In this document: piece after piece, positions 16,184 to 24,894 of the stretch
How positions within the stretch are numbered: position 1 is the first letter of the stretch
How the letters are laid out: each line of letters opens with the position of its first letter
Assembly: GCF_900188155.1 (NCBI RefSeq)
Contig: NZ_FZOG01000008.1
Location: 62,001 to 126,000, forward strand
Source: Pseudomonas segetis
GTDB taxonomy: Bacteria > Pseudomonadota > Gammaproteobacteria > Pseudomonadales > Pseudomonadaceae
DNA: 64,000 nt
Direction of reading: 5' to 3'
Position numbers and translations under genes: made by a program
Notes under the pieces: model-generated
What the model was told of the DNA's origin: nothing
Database searches by the model: none
Seen by the model: only the letters and a program-made list of their open reading frames with translations

Positions 16184-17086
16184 ATGCTGGGCACTGTATC
16201 GGAGCTGGACTTGCGTTTGATCCGAGTCTTTCTGTCCGTCGTTGAGGCAGGCGGAATCTCCGCTGCGCAAACGGCGCTCAATACAACGCAACCCACGATC
16301 AGCGCACAGTTGGCGACGCTGGAGGCGCGGGTGGGATTTCGCTTGTGCGAGCGAGGGCGCTGTGGGTTTTCAGTGACGCCCAAGGGGGAGCAGTTTGTCG
16401 AAGCGGCGCGTCGGTTATTGGCGGCGGCAGAGGGTTTTCGGGCTGAAGTTCAGCACATCAATCGCAAGGTGTCGGGGAACATCAACGTCGGCTTGCTCGG
16501 TCAAATCGATCCGTCTGCCAACAAGAACATAGCCCTAGCCATCGCCCGCCTACGTTCGCAGCATGAGGGGCTGTACTTCCACTTCACCGAGCTATCGTCA
16601 TCGTTACTAGAAGAAAAAATCATCAACGGCCATATCGATCTAGCCATCGGTTACTTCTGGCACCGCCTGCCCAATATCGATTACTACCCGCTGTTCCAGG
16701 AAACCCAAATTGCCTACTGCGCCCCTGCGCACCCGTTGTTCAGTCACGCGGGGGCGCTGAGCGGCAATGACGTGCGCGATTATGATTGGGTCTGGCCCAG
16801 CCACCCGTTACCGGAAATGCCCGCGCCCACTTCCATCGAACGCTTGACGGTACTCACTGATAGCATGGATGGCGCGGCCCTGCTCATACTTTCAGGCCAG
16901 CATTTGGGATTTTTGCCTCAACACTATGCGGCCAAACATGAACAGCTGGGGCAACTGCATCCGCTCAATTCTGAACAGTTGCGCTATGAAGTCGGCTTCC
17001 ATGCGGCCGTACGTCATTCGTCGCGGCAACGGGAGTTGGTGGGCGCATTCTTGGCGGAGTTAATCGAAATTTTCGCAGCAGGGTAA
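16184..17086 (+). CDS. LysR-family transcriptional regulator
   Basis: A 300-residue protein with an N-terminal helix-turn-helix (LIRVFLSVVEAGGISAAQTA, LNTTQPTISAQLATLEARVG) and a periplasmic-binding-like effector domain from about residue 95. It is transcribed away from the NCS1 permease-nitrilase operon, the usual layout for a LysR activator of the neighbouring operon. GGAG lies 6 bases before the ATG. The effector is probably the permease substrate or a product; this is inference. Just after the stop lies the right-hand copy of the 22-bp repeat. Confidence 0.88.
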   Translation: MLGTVSELDLRLIRVFLSVVEAGGISAAQTALNTTQPTISAQLATLEARVGFRLCERGRCGFSVTPKGEQFVEAARRLLAAAEGFRAEVQHINRKVSGNINVGLLGQIDPSANKNIALAIARLRSQHEGLYFHFTELSSSLLEEKIINGHIDLAIGYFWHRLPNIDYYPLFQETQIAYCAPAHPLFSHAGALSGNDVRDYDWVWPSHPLPEMPAPTSIERLTVLTDSMDGAALLILSGQHLGFLPQHYAAKHEQLGQLHPLNSEQLRYEVGFHAAVRHSSRQRELVGAFLAELIEIFAAG

Positions 17087-17150
17087 GCTCAGAAACAGCC
17101 GCACAGTAGCTTCGAGGCCGATGCTTTCAGATGCGGAGTCATCCCGTGTA

Positions 17151-17172
17151 AATAGGGGACAGACCACAATTT
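17151..17172 (+). repeat. 22-bp repeat, right copy
   Basis: AATAGGGGACAGACCACA followed by ATTT, inverted relative to the copy at 13344-13365 with one mismatch. The two copies enclose the nitrilase, permease and LysR genes. Confidence 0.7.
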
Positions 17173-17373
17173 ACTGGGTCACTTAATAGCTTTCGACGAT
17201 CAAACGCACAGGCTCGATTCATCTTGAGTGCTCAACCTACACCGCATCCTCGGCAAACCGCCACCCATTGATCCAGCGCAAGCCCGGTCGCACTTAGGGA
17301 GTGATTTTCGAGGACAGGGGTGGGGGTTGGTAGGTAAAATCGCCGGCTTTGTTAAAAAGCTGGAGATCTACAC

Positions 17374-17694
17374 TTGGCTATTCACTACTCGCCAACCCCT
17401 GATGCCGTGGCTTGCGGTCGCACTGGCGCAAGCCTTAGCAGCACTGAGGAAAAGGCGCAGGTTTCATGCAAGCTTTGCTTGCGCAGCATCGAGAAAGAAG
17501 CCGCGCCAACCGTTGTCAATCGCTCGCCGAGCCTTGCCGAGTTGCGCGCTGCGGCCAAGGCCGCGAAGGCTGCGCCTGTAACTGCAACGCCAAAAGCCAG
17601 CCAGAGTGTGCGCAGCGCATGGCGTCAGAAGCTGGAGCAGATGCCGGGCCGCAACCGCTTGCCGCGTGGCGCCGCCAAGCAGGCATTCGTCTAG
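17374..17694 (+). CDS. Small hypothetical protein with Cys pair, TTG start
   Basis: A 106-residue protein. The N-terminal part reads IHYSPTPDAVACGRTG, then LSSTEEKAQVSCKLCLRS; the Cys residues (CGRTG...CKLC) could bind zinc. The second half is Ala/Lys-rich. An in-frame TAA at 17353 limits the start to the TTG at 17374, which has GGAG 8 bases upstream. Proteins with this CGRTG...CKLC pattern are seen in phages and islands of Pseudomonas, without known function. The flanking non-coding stretches (17087-17373 and 17695-18007) hold the 22-bp repeat and an imperfect hairpin. Confidence 0.6.
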   Translation: MAIHYSPTPDAVACGRTGASLSSTEEKAQVSCKLCLRSIEKEAAPTVVNRSPSLAELRAAAKAAKAAPVTATPKASQSVRSAWRQKLEQMPGRNRLPRGAAKQAFV

Positions 17695-17707
17695 CTAGTA
17701 ACACGAA

Positions 17708-17755
17708 GGCAGGTTTATTAGCGCGCAGCACGTGGGCTCGCGCAATAAATCTGCC
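17708..17755. repeat. Imperfect inverted repeat, possible terminator
   Basis: GGCAGGTTTATTAGCGCG (17708-17725) nearly mirrors CGCGCAATAAATCTGCC (17739-17755). It begins 14 bp after the stop of the small Cys-motif gene. It lacks a long T-tract. Confidence 0.4.
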
Positions 17756-18007
17756 GGCCTGCCTCTATTCCCTCCCCGGCAACTGTGCCAACCATCACCC
17801 TAATCAAGTCGGAATGATAGTCAATGCCAACGCGCCAGTCGGTGGGTGCAAGGTTGCTATGGCTGCATTGCGAAAACCTGCCGGACGGTTTGAAATAAGG
17901 CCTGGTAAAACTTGCTGCGTGACGGGTCCACCAAAGTTCGTTCTGGGAGGCCACGGACGTTGAGAGACTTCAGAGCGAAGGCTTGGAATACCGGGAAAGG
18001 ACAGAGA

Positions 18008-18547
18008 ATGAGCTGCAGAATTATCAGGATCGCGCATGTTTCGGATGCACAAGCCATCCAGGCGATCTACGCGCCGCTGGTGGAGCACAGCGCAATTTCA
18101 TTCGAGCTGGAACCACCTTCCGTGGCCGAGATGGCCCGCCGCATCGAGACGACAATACAAACTTACCCCTACTTTGTAGCCCAACAGGATGGGCAGGTTA
18201 TTGGTTATGCATACGCTGGCCAATACAAAGCTAGAGAGGCCTATAAATGGTCGGTTGAAGTGTCGGTATATGTCGCCGCGCAGGCACGCCGATCAGGCGT
18301 TGGCAGGGCGCTTTACCAGGAGTTGCTGGCCAAGCTCAAGCAGCAGGGTTTTCACGCCGCCTATGCAGGTATTGCGCTGCCCAATGAGCGCAGTGTCGGG
18401 CTTCACGAGTCCTTGGGATTTGTCCATTTAGGCATCTTTCCCGAGGTAGGATTCAAGCACGGCAAGTGGCACGACCTGGGCTACTGGCGTATTGCACTCG
18501 CTGATGCCACCCCACCTGCTCCGATCATTGCATTCGCCGCGTACTGA
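18008..18547 (+). CDS. GNAT acetyltransferase, phosphinothricin (Bar/Pat)-like
   Basis: A 179-residue protein. Family landmarks include the N-terminal AIQAIYAPLVEHSAISFELEP, the central GYAYAGQYKAREAYKWSVEV, the acetyl-CoA loop RRSGVGRALYQELL, and the C-terminal NERSVGLHESLGF and GKWHDLGYW. Enzymes of this type acetylate phosphinothricin or methionine sulfoximine/sulfone-like amines. The ATG at 18008 follows GGAAAGGACAGAGA; the 32 in-frame residues upstream do not resemble the family. Transcription is probably monocistronic. Confidence 0.88.
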   Translation: MSCRIIRIAHVSDAQAIQAIYAPLVEHSAISFELEPPSVAEMARRIETTIQTYPYFVAQQDGQVIGYAYAGQYKAREAYKWSVEVSVYVAAQARRSGVGRALYQELLAKLKQQGFHAAYAGIALPNERSVGLHESLGFVHLGIFPEVGFKHGKWHDLGYWRIALADATPPAPIIAFAAY

Positions 18548-18643
18548 TCAACCAAGAGGCTTGGTGCCAAGCTGATCGGTACGCGGGCTTACAACTCGAA
18601 ACAGGCGCCTGGTTGCTGGTACCTGCGCTTTGCAATACTGCCG

Positions 18644-19099
18644 TTACTGGCTGCTGTCGGTGGCATGCAGCAAGGTTGCAATGGCTTGAAGCGCCAATGG
18701 ATAACCATCGGCACCCAAGCCACAAATAACCGCATTAACGACGCCGGACATGATCGAATGACGATGCAGCTCGTCACGCCCATGAATATTGGACAAGTGC
18801 AGCTCAATCAACGGGGCTTCGATCAGTTTCAGGGCATCAAGAACCGGAATGGAATGAAACGAAAACCCGGCTGGATTGATAATCAGGGCCGCGCCCTGCT
18901 CGAAGGCTTCCTGAATCCAGTCAACCATCACTCCTTCATGATTGGTTTGGCGAAACTCACACTGCAGGTCAAGTTGCGAAGCTGTGGCTTCGCAACGGTC
19001 CTGGATTTCGGCAAGGCTGGTGCGACCATAGATATGTGGTTCACGGCGGCCCAGCATATTCAGGTTTGGGCCATTGAGGATAAAGACGGTGCGGTTCAT
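18644..19099 (-). CDS. aroQ: Type II 3-dehydroquinate dehydratase paralogue
   Basis: A 151-residue protein of normal length. LNGPNLNMLGRREPHIYG carries the conserved Arg19 and Tyr24, IINPAGFSFHS carries Asn75, and ELHLSNIHGRD carries Glu99, His101 and Arg108. Type II dehydroquinases interconvert 3-dehydroquinate and 3-dehydroshikimate. The conserved THTS-type motif is altered: position 81 is Phe and His appears at 82 instead. The gene starts 27 bp after an MHS-family transporter on the same strand, so it probably serves quinate/shikimate use and not the housekeeping shikimate pathway. Activity may be reduced or the substrate different. Confidence 0.85.
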   Translation of the reverse strand: MNRTVFILNGPNLNMLGRREPHIYGRTSLAEIQDRCEATASQLDLQCEFRQTNHEGVMVDWIQEAFEQGAALIINPAGFSFHSIPVLDALKLIEAPLIELHLSNIHGRDELHRHSIMSGVVNAVICGLGADGYPLALQAIATLLHATDSSQ

Positions 19100-19126
19100 G
19101 ATCGTTCTGCCGAGTATTGATAAAGG

Positions 19127-20479
19127 TTATTTGGAGTAAAGAGGTGTCGCCACGCTATCGACGGACTCCTCAGGGGTGACGTTGTTGAGATCAACGCCTC
19201 GTGTTTCCGGGCCGATGACAATCATTGCCAGGGACACCAGGTTGATCACGGCACAGAGAGAAACCAGTGGCCAGGGTGAGTTGTTGGACTGGCTCATCAA
19301 CCACACGGCGATCATCGGCATCGGCCCGCCCACCAGTAAATTGGCACCGGTATAAGCCAGGGCCGATCCGGAGAAACGCACTTGGGTCGGGAATGCTTCG
19401 GCGAATGCCACCGGTTGAATACCGCTCTGAAACTGGGTGAACCCCAAGAACAAGCCCATGATCGCCATGATTGCAGCGGCGTTCTGGGTGTTGAGGATCG
19501 GGAAGTAAACCATGAGGATCACCAGCGTCATGCATGAGCCGAACGCCAGTGCCTTCTTTCGCCCCCAGCGATCAGACAGATAGCCACCGGCAAGCGCGCC
19601 GAATATTGCGAAGATGTTCGCCACCATCAGTGACATAAAGCCCATCGACTGGCTCATGCCCAGGTGCTTGGTCAAGTAGCTCAGGGAAAAGATCACAATC
19701 AGGTAGAACAATGCCGCCGGCGAGCAAAAGAACAACATCAGCCGCAAGATGGTCTTACGATGATTGCCCAATACTGACTTGAGCGGGCTGTTTGCAGGCT
19801 TGTGCGATGTCTTTTTCAGCGCAACGAAGGCTGGCGTTTCGTCAACCTTCAGTCGGATGTAGATTGCCACCAACACCAGTACAAAGCTCATGACAAAGGG
19901 AATACGCCAACCAAAGCTCATGAACTGTTCAGTACTCAGCGTAGCCGCCAACCCCATCAATATGGCATTGGCCATGATCTGGCTGAGCGGCGAACACAAA
20001 CCCAGCAGTCCGGAATAGCGGCCACGCCGGTCAGGTGCCGCATATTCAAGGGCCATAAGCTGCGCCCCGGTAGACTCTCCTCCCAGTGCGGAGCCCTGGA
20101 TAATGCGCAGTAGCACCAGAAGAATCGGCGCTATGACACCGACTTGATTGTAGGTCGGCAACAGCCCCATCAGCACAGAGGCCAATCCCATCATGGTGAC
20201 GGTGGCCAGCATCAGGTTGCGGCGCCCAAGCTTGTCGCCAAGGTAACCACAGATAATGGCGCCCAAAGGCCGAGCGGCAAGCCCCACACCGAATGTCGCC
20301 AATGAAGCAAGCAGGCCTGCGGTAGGCTCCATTGCAGGGAAGAAAAGCTTGGGCAGGACAGTGGCTGAAACCGCGCCATACAGGGTGAAGTCGAACCACT
20401 CCAGGGCCGTACCTATAGTCGCTGCGGTAACCGCCTTGCGTGACATTTGCGAATCATGAGGGCTGCTGTTTGTACTCAT
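19127..20479 (-). CDS. MFS transporter, metabolite:H+ symporter (shikimate/KgtP-like)
   Basis: A 450-residue protein with 12 predicted membrane helices. The start of helix 1 (AATIGTALEWFDFTLYGAVS) and the loop GYLGDKLGRRNLML are typical of the MHS subfamily, which includes shikimate, alpha-ketoglutarate, citrate and proline/betaine symporters. Together with the AroQ gene 27 bp downstream, quinate, shikimate or dehydroshikimate are plausible substrates. AACAACAAT (minus strand, 20500-20492) lies just before the weak ribosome-binding site, a Crc/Hfq-type motif. It is divergent from a LysR gene. Confidence 0.87.
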   Translation of the reverse strand: MSTNSSPHDSQMSRKAVTAATIGTALEWFDFTLYGAVSATVLPKLFFPAMEPTAGLLASLATFGVGLAARPLGAIICGYLGDKLGRRNLMLATVTMMGLASVLMGLLPTYNQVGVIAPILLVLLRIIQGSALGGESTGAQLMALEYAAPDRRGRYSGLLGLCSPLSQIMANAILMGLAATLSTEQFMSFGWRIPFVMSFVLVLVAIYIRLKVDETPAFVALKKTSHKPANSPLKSVLGNHRKTILRLMLFFCSPAALFYLIVIFSLSYLTKHLGMSQSMGFMSLMVANIFAIFGALAGGYLSDRWGRKKALAFGSCMTLVILMVYFPILNTQNAAAIMAIMGLFLGFTQFQSGIQPVAFAEAFPTQVRFSGSALAYTGANLLVGGPMPMIAVWLMSQSNNSPWPLVSLCAVINLVSLAMIVIGPETRGVDLNNVTPEESVDSVATPLYSK

Positions 20480-20594
20480 AGAAGGCTCGTCATTGTTGTT
20501 ATGGTTATGAAGTCATCCCGCGACCCGGTCTCAAGTCCCTTCTTTCAGGTTGCGTGAACTCGGGTAGACGTTAACCCAGTGAACCTGCAAAATA

Positions 20595-20615
20595 ATTATC
20601 GAAATCAGCAATAAT
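20595..20615. promoter_or_regulatory. Candidate LysR operator ATTAT-N11-ATAAT
   Basis: ATTAT (20595-20599) and ATAAT (20611-20615) form a dyad with T-N11-A geometry. It lies 28 bp before the LysR start and in the shared promoter region with the MHS transporter. Confidence 0.55.
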
Positions 20616-20643
20616 CAATAAGACAAGCTTATGAGTAATTCCC

Positions 20644-21528
20644 ATGGAGCTGCGCCACCTTAAAGCCTTTGTCGTCGCTGCCGAGCTCCAACACTTCAGT
20701 CAGGCTGCGGAGCAATTGGGTATCGCTCAACCCGCCTTGAGCCAGTTGATGCGAACCCTGGAAAATGAACTGGGTATACCCTTGTTCAGAAGGGAAAATC
20801 GCGGGGTGGTTCTGACCCCTGCCGGCCTGGCATTCCTGCCCCATGCGCAGCAGTCGATCAAATCCAGCGAGCTGGCCAGCGCCGCAGCCAAGCGCGCCCG
20901 ACGCGGCGAAGTGGGTGCGCTCAACATCGGTTATCACTCGGCATTGCTGGAACACAACCTGCCGCAATTGCTGCGACACTACTTCAGCACATTTCCCGAA
21001 GTCAGCGTGACACTGGTGGATGCGGGCATTAGCGCTCAGTTTGAAATGTTGCTCGAACACAAGATCGACCTTGGCTTTGCCCGTGTCTTCAAAGATCACC
21101 TGCCGGAGCGTTTACGCACCCATCACTTCAGCCAGTCCAGATTGGTTCTTTTGCTTCCTGACAACCACAAACTTGCCAGCAGCTACAGTGGTGAACTGGC
21201 CAGCCTACGGCATGAAAAATTCATTTTCCTGCAAGACCCAAGCGGTATAGGGCTTACCTCCCACACACTTCAAGCCTGCCGGCAGAACCAGCTGCATCCT
21301 GAAAACATTCTCTACGTGCCTTCACTGATGAGCATTCCCGGGCTGGTCGCGGCCGGCATTGGCATCAGTATTGTGCCCGAGCCCATGGCGCGCCTGACCA
21401 TGCCCGGTGTACAGATTTTTCCCCTGGACCAGCCTGAAATGATCAGTGAACTGTCCCTGATATCACGTATTGATGAGCGCTCAAGGGCAGTATTGCACTT
21501 CATCGAAGAAGCCCAGGCCTGGGAGTGA
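20644..21528 (+). CDS. LysR-family regulator (BenM/CatM-like subgroup)
   Basis: A 294-residue protein beginning MELRHLKAFVVAAELQHFSQ, then AAEQLGIAQPALSQLMRTLE, a typical LysR helix-turn-helix. The effector domain follows from about residue 90 (VGALNIGYHSALLEHNLPQ). This N-terminal style is that of regulators of aromatic and hydroaromatic acid catabolism. It is divergent from the MHS transporter-AroQ operon and probably controls it. The ribosome-binding site is weak. The downstream spacing to the phosphatase gene is 148 bp. Confidence 0.87.
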   Translation: MELRHLKAFVVAAELQHFSQAAEQLGIAQPALSQLMRTLENELGIPLFRRENRGVVLTPAGLAFLPHAQQSIKSSELASAAAKRARRGEVGALNIGYHSALLEHNLPQLLRHYFSTFPEVSVTLVDAGISAQFEMLLEHKIDLGFARVFKDHLPERLRTHHFSQSRLVLLLPDNHKLASSYSGELASLRHEKFIFLQDPSGIGLTSHTLQACRQNQLHPENILYVPSLMSIPGLVAAGIGISIVPEPMARLTMPGVQIFPLDQPEMISELSLISRIDERSRAVLHFIEEAQAWE

Positions 21529-21676
21529 GCCACGTTTGATAAGTACCCGGACAGACAGTTTGCGCAGCAAAAGGACAGATCGCGCAGCCATTTGGCGTGG
21601 AACAATTTCTGTAACATGGATCAACAACTGAGTGCCGATAGTAGCCGGACAAGCCCATGTCCGAGGAGACTACTCA

Positions 21677-23590
21677 GTGTTCCACCGTATTCTGTTTTCC
21701 CTGTCTGTTCTTAGTTTGTCCATTTCCGCCGCACAGGCGGCGAGCACCAACGCACTCGATACTCCGAGACTGGCAAGCGCTGATAACTTCCGCGATGTCG
21801 CTGGCAATAACACGCCTTACAGCACAAGCAACAATGGCGTGATGCGCGGTGGCGTGTTTTACCGGTCAAACCAACTTACGGTTTCGCCGGCTGATCTTGC
21901 GACCCTCAACAGCCTGAATATCAGCAACGTTTTCGACCTGCGCACGCCCGGTGAAATTGCAACGGCGCCGGACCTCCTGCCCGAAGGCGCCAGCTACACC
22001 AACTTCAATGTCACTGGCCAGGCCTTTACCGATATCAACTTCAGCTCGGCGGCCGATAGCATTGCGATGATGGAGGCTGGTGAGCGCGAGTTCGTCACCA
22101 ACCCCAATGTGCGCTCAGAGTTTGGCAAGCTGATGCGCGCCTTAGCCAGCAGCGAGGACGCGGCAGTATTCCACTGCACGGCGGGTAAGGATCGCACCGG
22201 CTGGACAGCCGCGGTTCTGCAAAGCCTGGCCGGGGTTGACGAGCAAACGGTGATGGCCGATTACCTGTCAACCAACGCCTACACGGCTGATCGTGTAGCC
22301 GCGACCTTGGCCCAACTGAACGCTATTTCCCCGGAAATGGCGGCCGCCTATGAGCCACTTTTGGGTGTGCAGGCCAGTTTCCTGCAAGCGGGTCTTGATC
22401 AGGTTGAGGCCACTTATGGCAGCATGGACAACTATCTCAAGGAAGGCCTTGGCCTGGATCAGGAAACCATTTATGTACTGCGTGGCAAGATGGTTCGCTA
22501 CACCAGTCTGCCGGGCCAGGAAAACTTCAGCGGCAACGCTGCTGCAGGCGCCGCCCTGCTCAATGACCTGCAAGACACCAGCCTTGCAGGTAGCTACAGC
22601 GCCTATAACTTCTATCTGCAGTCGGCTATTGATGCCGGCAGCCTGGGCGGCCTGGAATCTCAGGTCGGTGGCCAGGTGCATGCCGATGCCAGCGCCTACC
22701 TGCTGCGTCAGGCGTCGCTGATCGACGATGCCTTGAGCCCTTATGCCGCAGGCAGCAACCTCAAGGCTGGAGAGTCTTCGCTATGGATGACGGGCCTGGC
22801 CGGTTACCTGGGCACCGACGGTTCCCATAGCAACGCCAGCAGTAACGAACACACCAAGGGCGCAGTGGTCGGTGGTGTTCATCGCTTCAACCAGCGCACC
22901 AGCGCCAACCTCGCATTTGGCTACAACAAGGGCACTATCGGCAGTGCCAGTGGTGATGCAAAGACCGACTCGACCTTTATCAGCGCGGGCAGTCGCTATG
23001 CCTTCGACAGCCTCGAAAGTGGCGCCTACCTGGATGTCCAACTCGATGCAGGCTACATCGACTACAGCAGCAAGCGCGACCTCAGCGGCAGCCTCGGCAC
23101 GGCAAAGGGCGACACCCATGGCAGCTTCTATGGCGCCAAGGGTAGCCTGGGTTATCGCATGACGCGCGGGAGCATGCTCATTGAACCGGAAATTGGCTTG
23201 CGTACCAGCCATGTACAACTCGACGGTTTCAAGGAAAAAGGCAGTGAACTTGCGCTGGACGTCGACAGCACCAACCGGAGCCTCAACAGCCTGGTTGCCG
23301 GGGTGAAACTGGGGTTCGAGTCACGCCTGCTTGCTGATTGGAGTGTGACGCCCGGCTTGCAACTGGGCTATGAGCACATGCTCAACGACCCGAAGGTTAA
23401 AAGCTCGGCCACAGTACTTGGGCTGGGTATTGATCAGGATTCGGCGTTCGACTCGGACAACATGATCAAAGCCGGGATGAACATAAGCGCGTCGCATCAA
23501 GCCCTGACCCTGGGCGCCGATTTCAACGTGCTTTCAGGCGGTGACAGCAGAGGCTTGAGCGGCCAGATCAACGCGAGCATTGCTTTCTAA
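21677..23590 (+). CDS. Autotransporter with secreted tyrosine/lipid phosphatase domain
   Basis: A 637-residue protein. A GTG start at 21677 is chosen because GAGGAG lies 8 bases upstream and a signal peptide follows at once (FHRILFSLSVLSLSISAAQA). Residues about 25-270 form a Y_phosphatase3 domain (DNFRDVAGN, GVFYRSNQL, NVFDLRTPGE) with the loop HCTAGKDRTGW, catalytic Cys167 and Arg173. The HCxxGKDRTG loop is that of atypical lipid phosphatases such as Listeria LipA and mycobacterial MptpB. Residues about 355-637 are an autotransporter beta-barrel ending in Phe. The phosphatase should therefore be displayed on or released from the outer membrane. Its promoter region is short and shows no clear operator. 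Confidence 0.85.
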   Translation: MFHRILFSLSVLSLSISAAQAASTNALDTPRLASADNFRDVAGNNTPYSTSNNGVMRGGVFYRSNQLTVSPADLATLNSLNISNVFDLRTPGEIATAPDLLPEGASYTNFNVTGQAFTDINFSSAADSIAMMEAGEREFVTNPNVRSEFGKLMRALASSEDAAVFHCTAGKDRTGWTAAVLQSLAGVDEQTVMADYLSTNAYTADRVAATLAQLNAISPEMAAAYEPLLGVQASFLQAGLDQVEATYGSMDNYLKEGLGLDQETIYVLRGKMVRYTSLPGQENFSGNAAAGAALLNDLQDTSLAGSYSAYNFYLQSAIDAGSLGGLESQVGGQVHADASAYLLRQASLIDDALSPYAAGSNLKAGESSLWMTGLAGYLGTDGSHSNASSNEHTKGAVVGGVHRFNQRTSANLAFGYNKGTIGSASGDAKTDSTFISAGSRYAFDSLESGAYLDVQLDAGYIDYSSKRDLSGSLGTAKGDTHGSFYGAKGSLGYRMTRGSMLIEPEIGLRTSHVQLDGFKEKGSELALDVDSTNRSLNSLVAGVKLGFESRLLADWSVTPGLQLGYEHMLNDPKVKSSATVLGLGIDQDSAFDSDNMIKAGMNISASHQALTLGADFNVLSGGDSRGLSGQINASIAF

Positions 23591-23605
23591 ACGGCTAGAT
23601 CGCCC

Positions 23606-23636
23606 CATGCCCTGCCTCGAATACAGGCAAGGCATG
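23606..23636. terminator. Hairpin between convergent genes
   Basis: CATGCCCTGCCT (23606-23617) pairs with AGGCAAGGCATG (23625-23636) with one mismatch and a 7-base loop. It lies between the autotransporter stop and the AraC stop and could end both transcripts. Confidence 0.5.
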
Positions 23637-23644
23637 CGGCGAAG

Positions 23645-24733
23645 CTAACGCCTGCGTATAGCGTTTTTCACATCCAGCGGGCTTTGCCCAAAGGCATTCT
23701 GAAAATACTGGCTAAAGCGCCCCATATTGGTAAACCCCAAACCCAGGGCTATCTCGGCAATGGAACGCGAAGGGTCCTGCACAATGGCACCATGGGCACG
23801 TTCCAGACGTACTTGCCTCTGGTAGGCCGCAATTGAAGTACCCATGAAACGACGGAAACCATCTTGCAAGGCACGCAGGCTGACATTGCACAGCTCAGCC
23901 AGTTGGGCGCTGTTGATCGACGCGTCTGGGTGCTCCTGAATGAACTCAACAGCCAACTTCACATGACGCGGCGCAATAAGCGGGCCCTTGTGCTGCAGCG
24001 CGTCAGTGTAATTGTGTGGCCAGCTCTCCAGCACCGCATCCACCAGCATCTCTTGAATACGCATGGGCATCAGGGCACTGGAGTTGATCAACACATCAGC
24101 CTCGGCGCCGGTCGCAAACTCCAGCAATGACCTGAGACCCGCGAATGCAGGCTGGCCCAGGTCCACCATGGGCTGGAACCTGACGCTGTTGACAATGGGT
24201 TTGCCCAGGAGCGTTGAAAGTCGCTCGGCAAATAATCCCCGGCGTATGGAAAAACCATATTGTTCGTGACTGTCGATAAAGCGTGTGGAACGCAGGTCTG
24301 CTTTGTCCATGGCAAGGCCGACACTGGGCACACCGACCAGGTCACTGGCCTGGTTGAACATGATCTTGCCCGCAACCGGCAGTACGAAGGTTATTTCATC
24401 GCTGATCGGTGGCAGCTCGATCGTAAAGTCTCCGCTGTAAAGCATGTGGCGGAAACTGACCCCTTCATAACGACCGTACACGCCAGCGATGTTAATGTGC
24501 GGGTCCAAGCGCGGTAAGTTGGCATAGACAGCGCCCACCATAATTGAAGTCAGATGCATGAAATCATCCGCCTTCATGTCATCCGACCTGATTATCACTT
24601 TTCTGCGGGTCGCACCGGCCGTCATAGTAATTCCTGCATGATTATCGCGTCCGACAAGAAGCACAGCCGTGGCATCGAGCCCACGGCTATCGGCCTGCAA
24701 ATTTATGTCGGCCAAGTTACAAACAGATGACAT
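23645..24733 (-). CDS. AraC-family transcriptional regulator
   Basis: A 362-residue protein. The C-terminal third has two helix-turn-helix units (NSAQLAELCNVSLRALQDGF and SIAEIALGLGFTNMGRFSQY, then FQNAFGQSPLD). The N-terminal part (SDDMKADDFMHLTSIMVGAV, PVAGKIMFNQ) fits the AraC_binding_2 type found in regulators of catabolic genes. The start is uncertain: ATG at 24733 is the first in a plausible position but has no strong ribosome-binding site, and a TTG at 24757 is possible. It diverges from the chemoreceptor gene and converges on the phosphatase autotransporter; its target is not evident. Confidence 0.82.
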   Translation of the reverse strand: MSSVCNLADINLQADSRGLDATAVLLVGRDNHAGITMTAGATRRKVIIRSDDMKADDFMHLTSIMVGAVYANLPRLDPHINIAGVYGRYEGVSFRHMLYSGDFTIELPPISDEITFVLPVAGKIMFNQASDLVGVPSVGLAMDKADLRSTRFIDSHEQYGFSIRRGLFAERLSTLLGKPIVNSVRFQPMVDLGQPAFAGLRSLLEFATGAEADVLINSSALMPMRIQEMLVDAVLESWPHNYTDALQHKGPLIAPRHVKLAVEFIQEHPDASINSAQLAELCNVSLRALQDGFRRFMGTSIAAYQRQVRLERAHGAIVQDPSRSIAEIALGLGFTNMGRFSQYFQNAFGQSPLDVKNAIRRR

Positions 24734-24894
24734 ATTTTGAAATAAACCCAACAGCAAGGGTCAGGGGGGAACTTGCCGGTTGATGACGACTCATCCCTGC
24801 GCAGCAATTCACACTCAATCTTTCGGCTAGTCGACCGATAAGGTATTCGACGCGCTAGTAATCTGCCCTTTGGCGCTGTACGAGGATTAACCGA

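Noticed and set aside
13344..17172. Interpretation of the 13.3-17.2 kb segment as an insertion sequence
   Set aside because: No transposase gene is inside and no target-site duplication is visible next to the inverted words; kept only as a possible cassette.
17228..17581. 117-residue plus-strand frame
   Set aside because: Overlaps the better-supported Cys-motif gene in another frame and becomes an Arg/Pro-rich shadow after residue 75.
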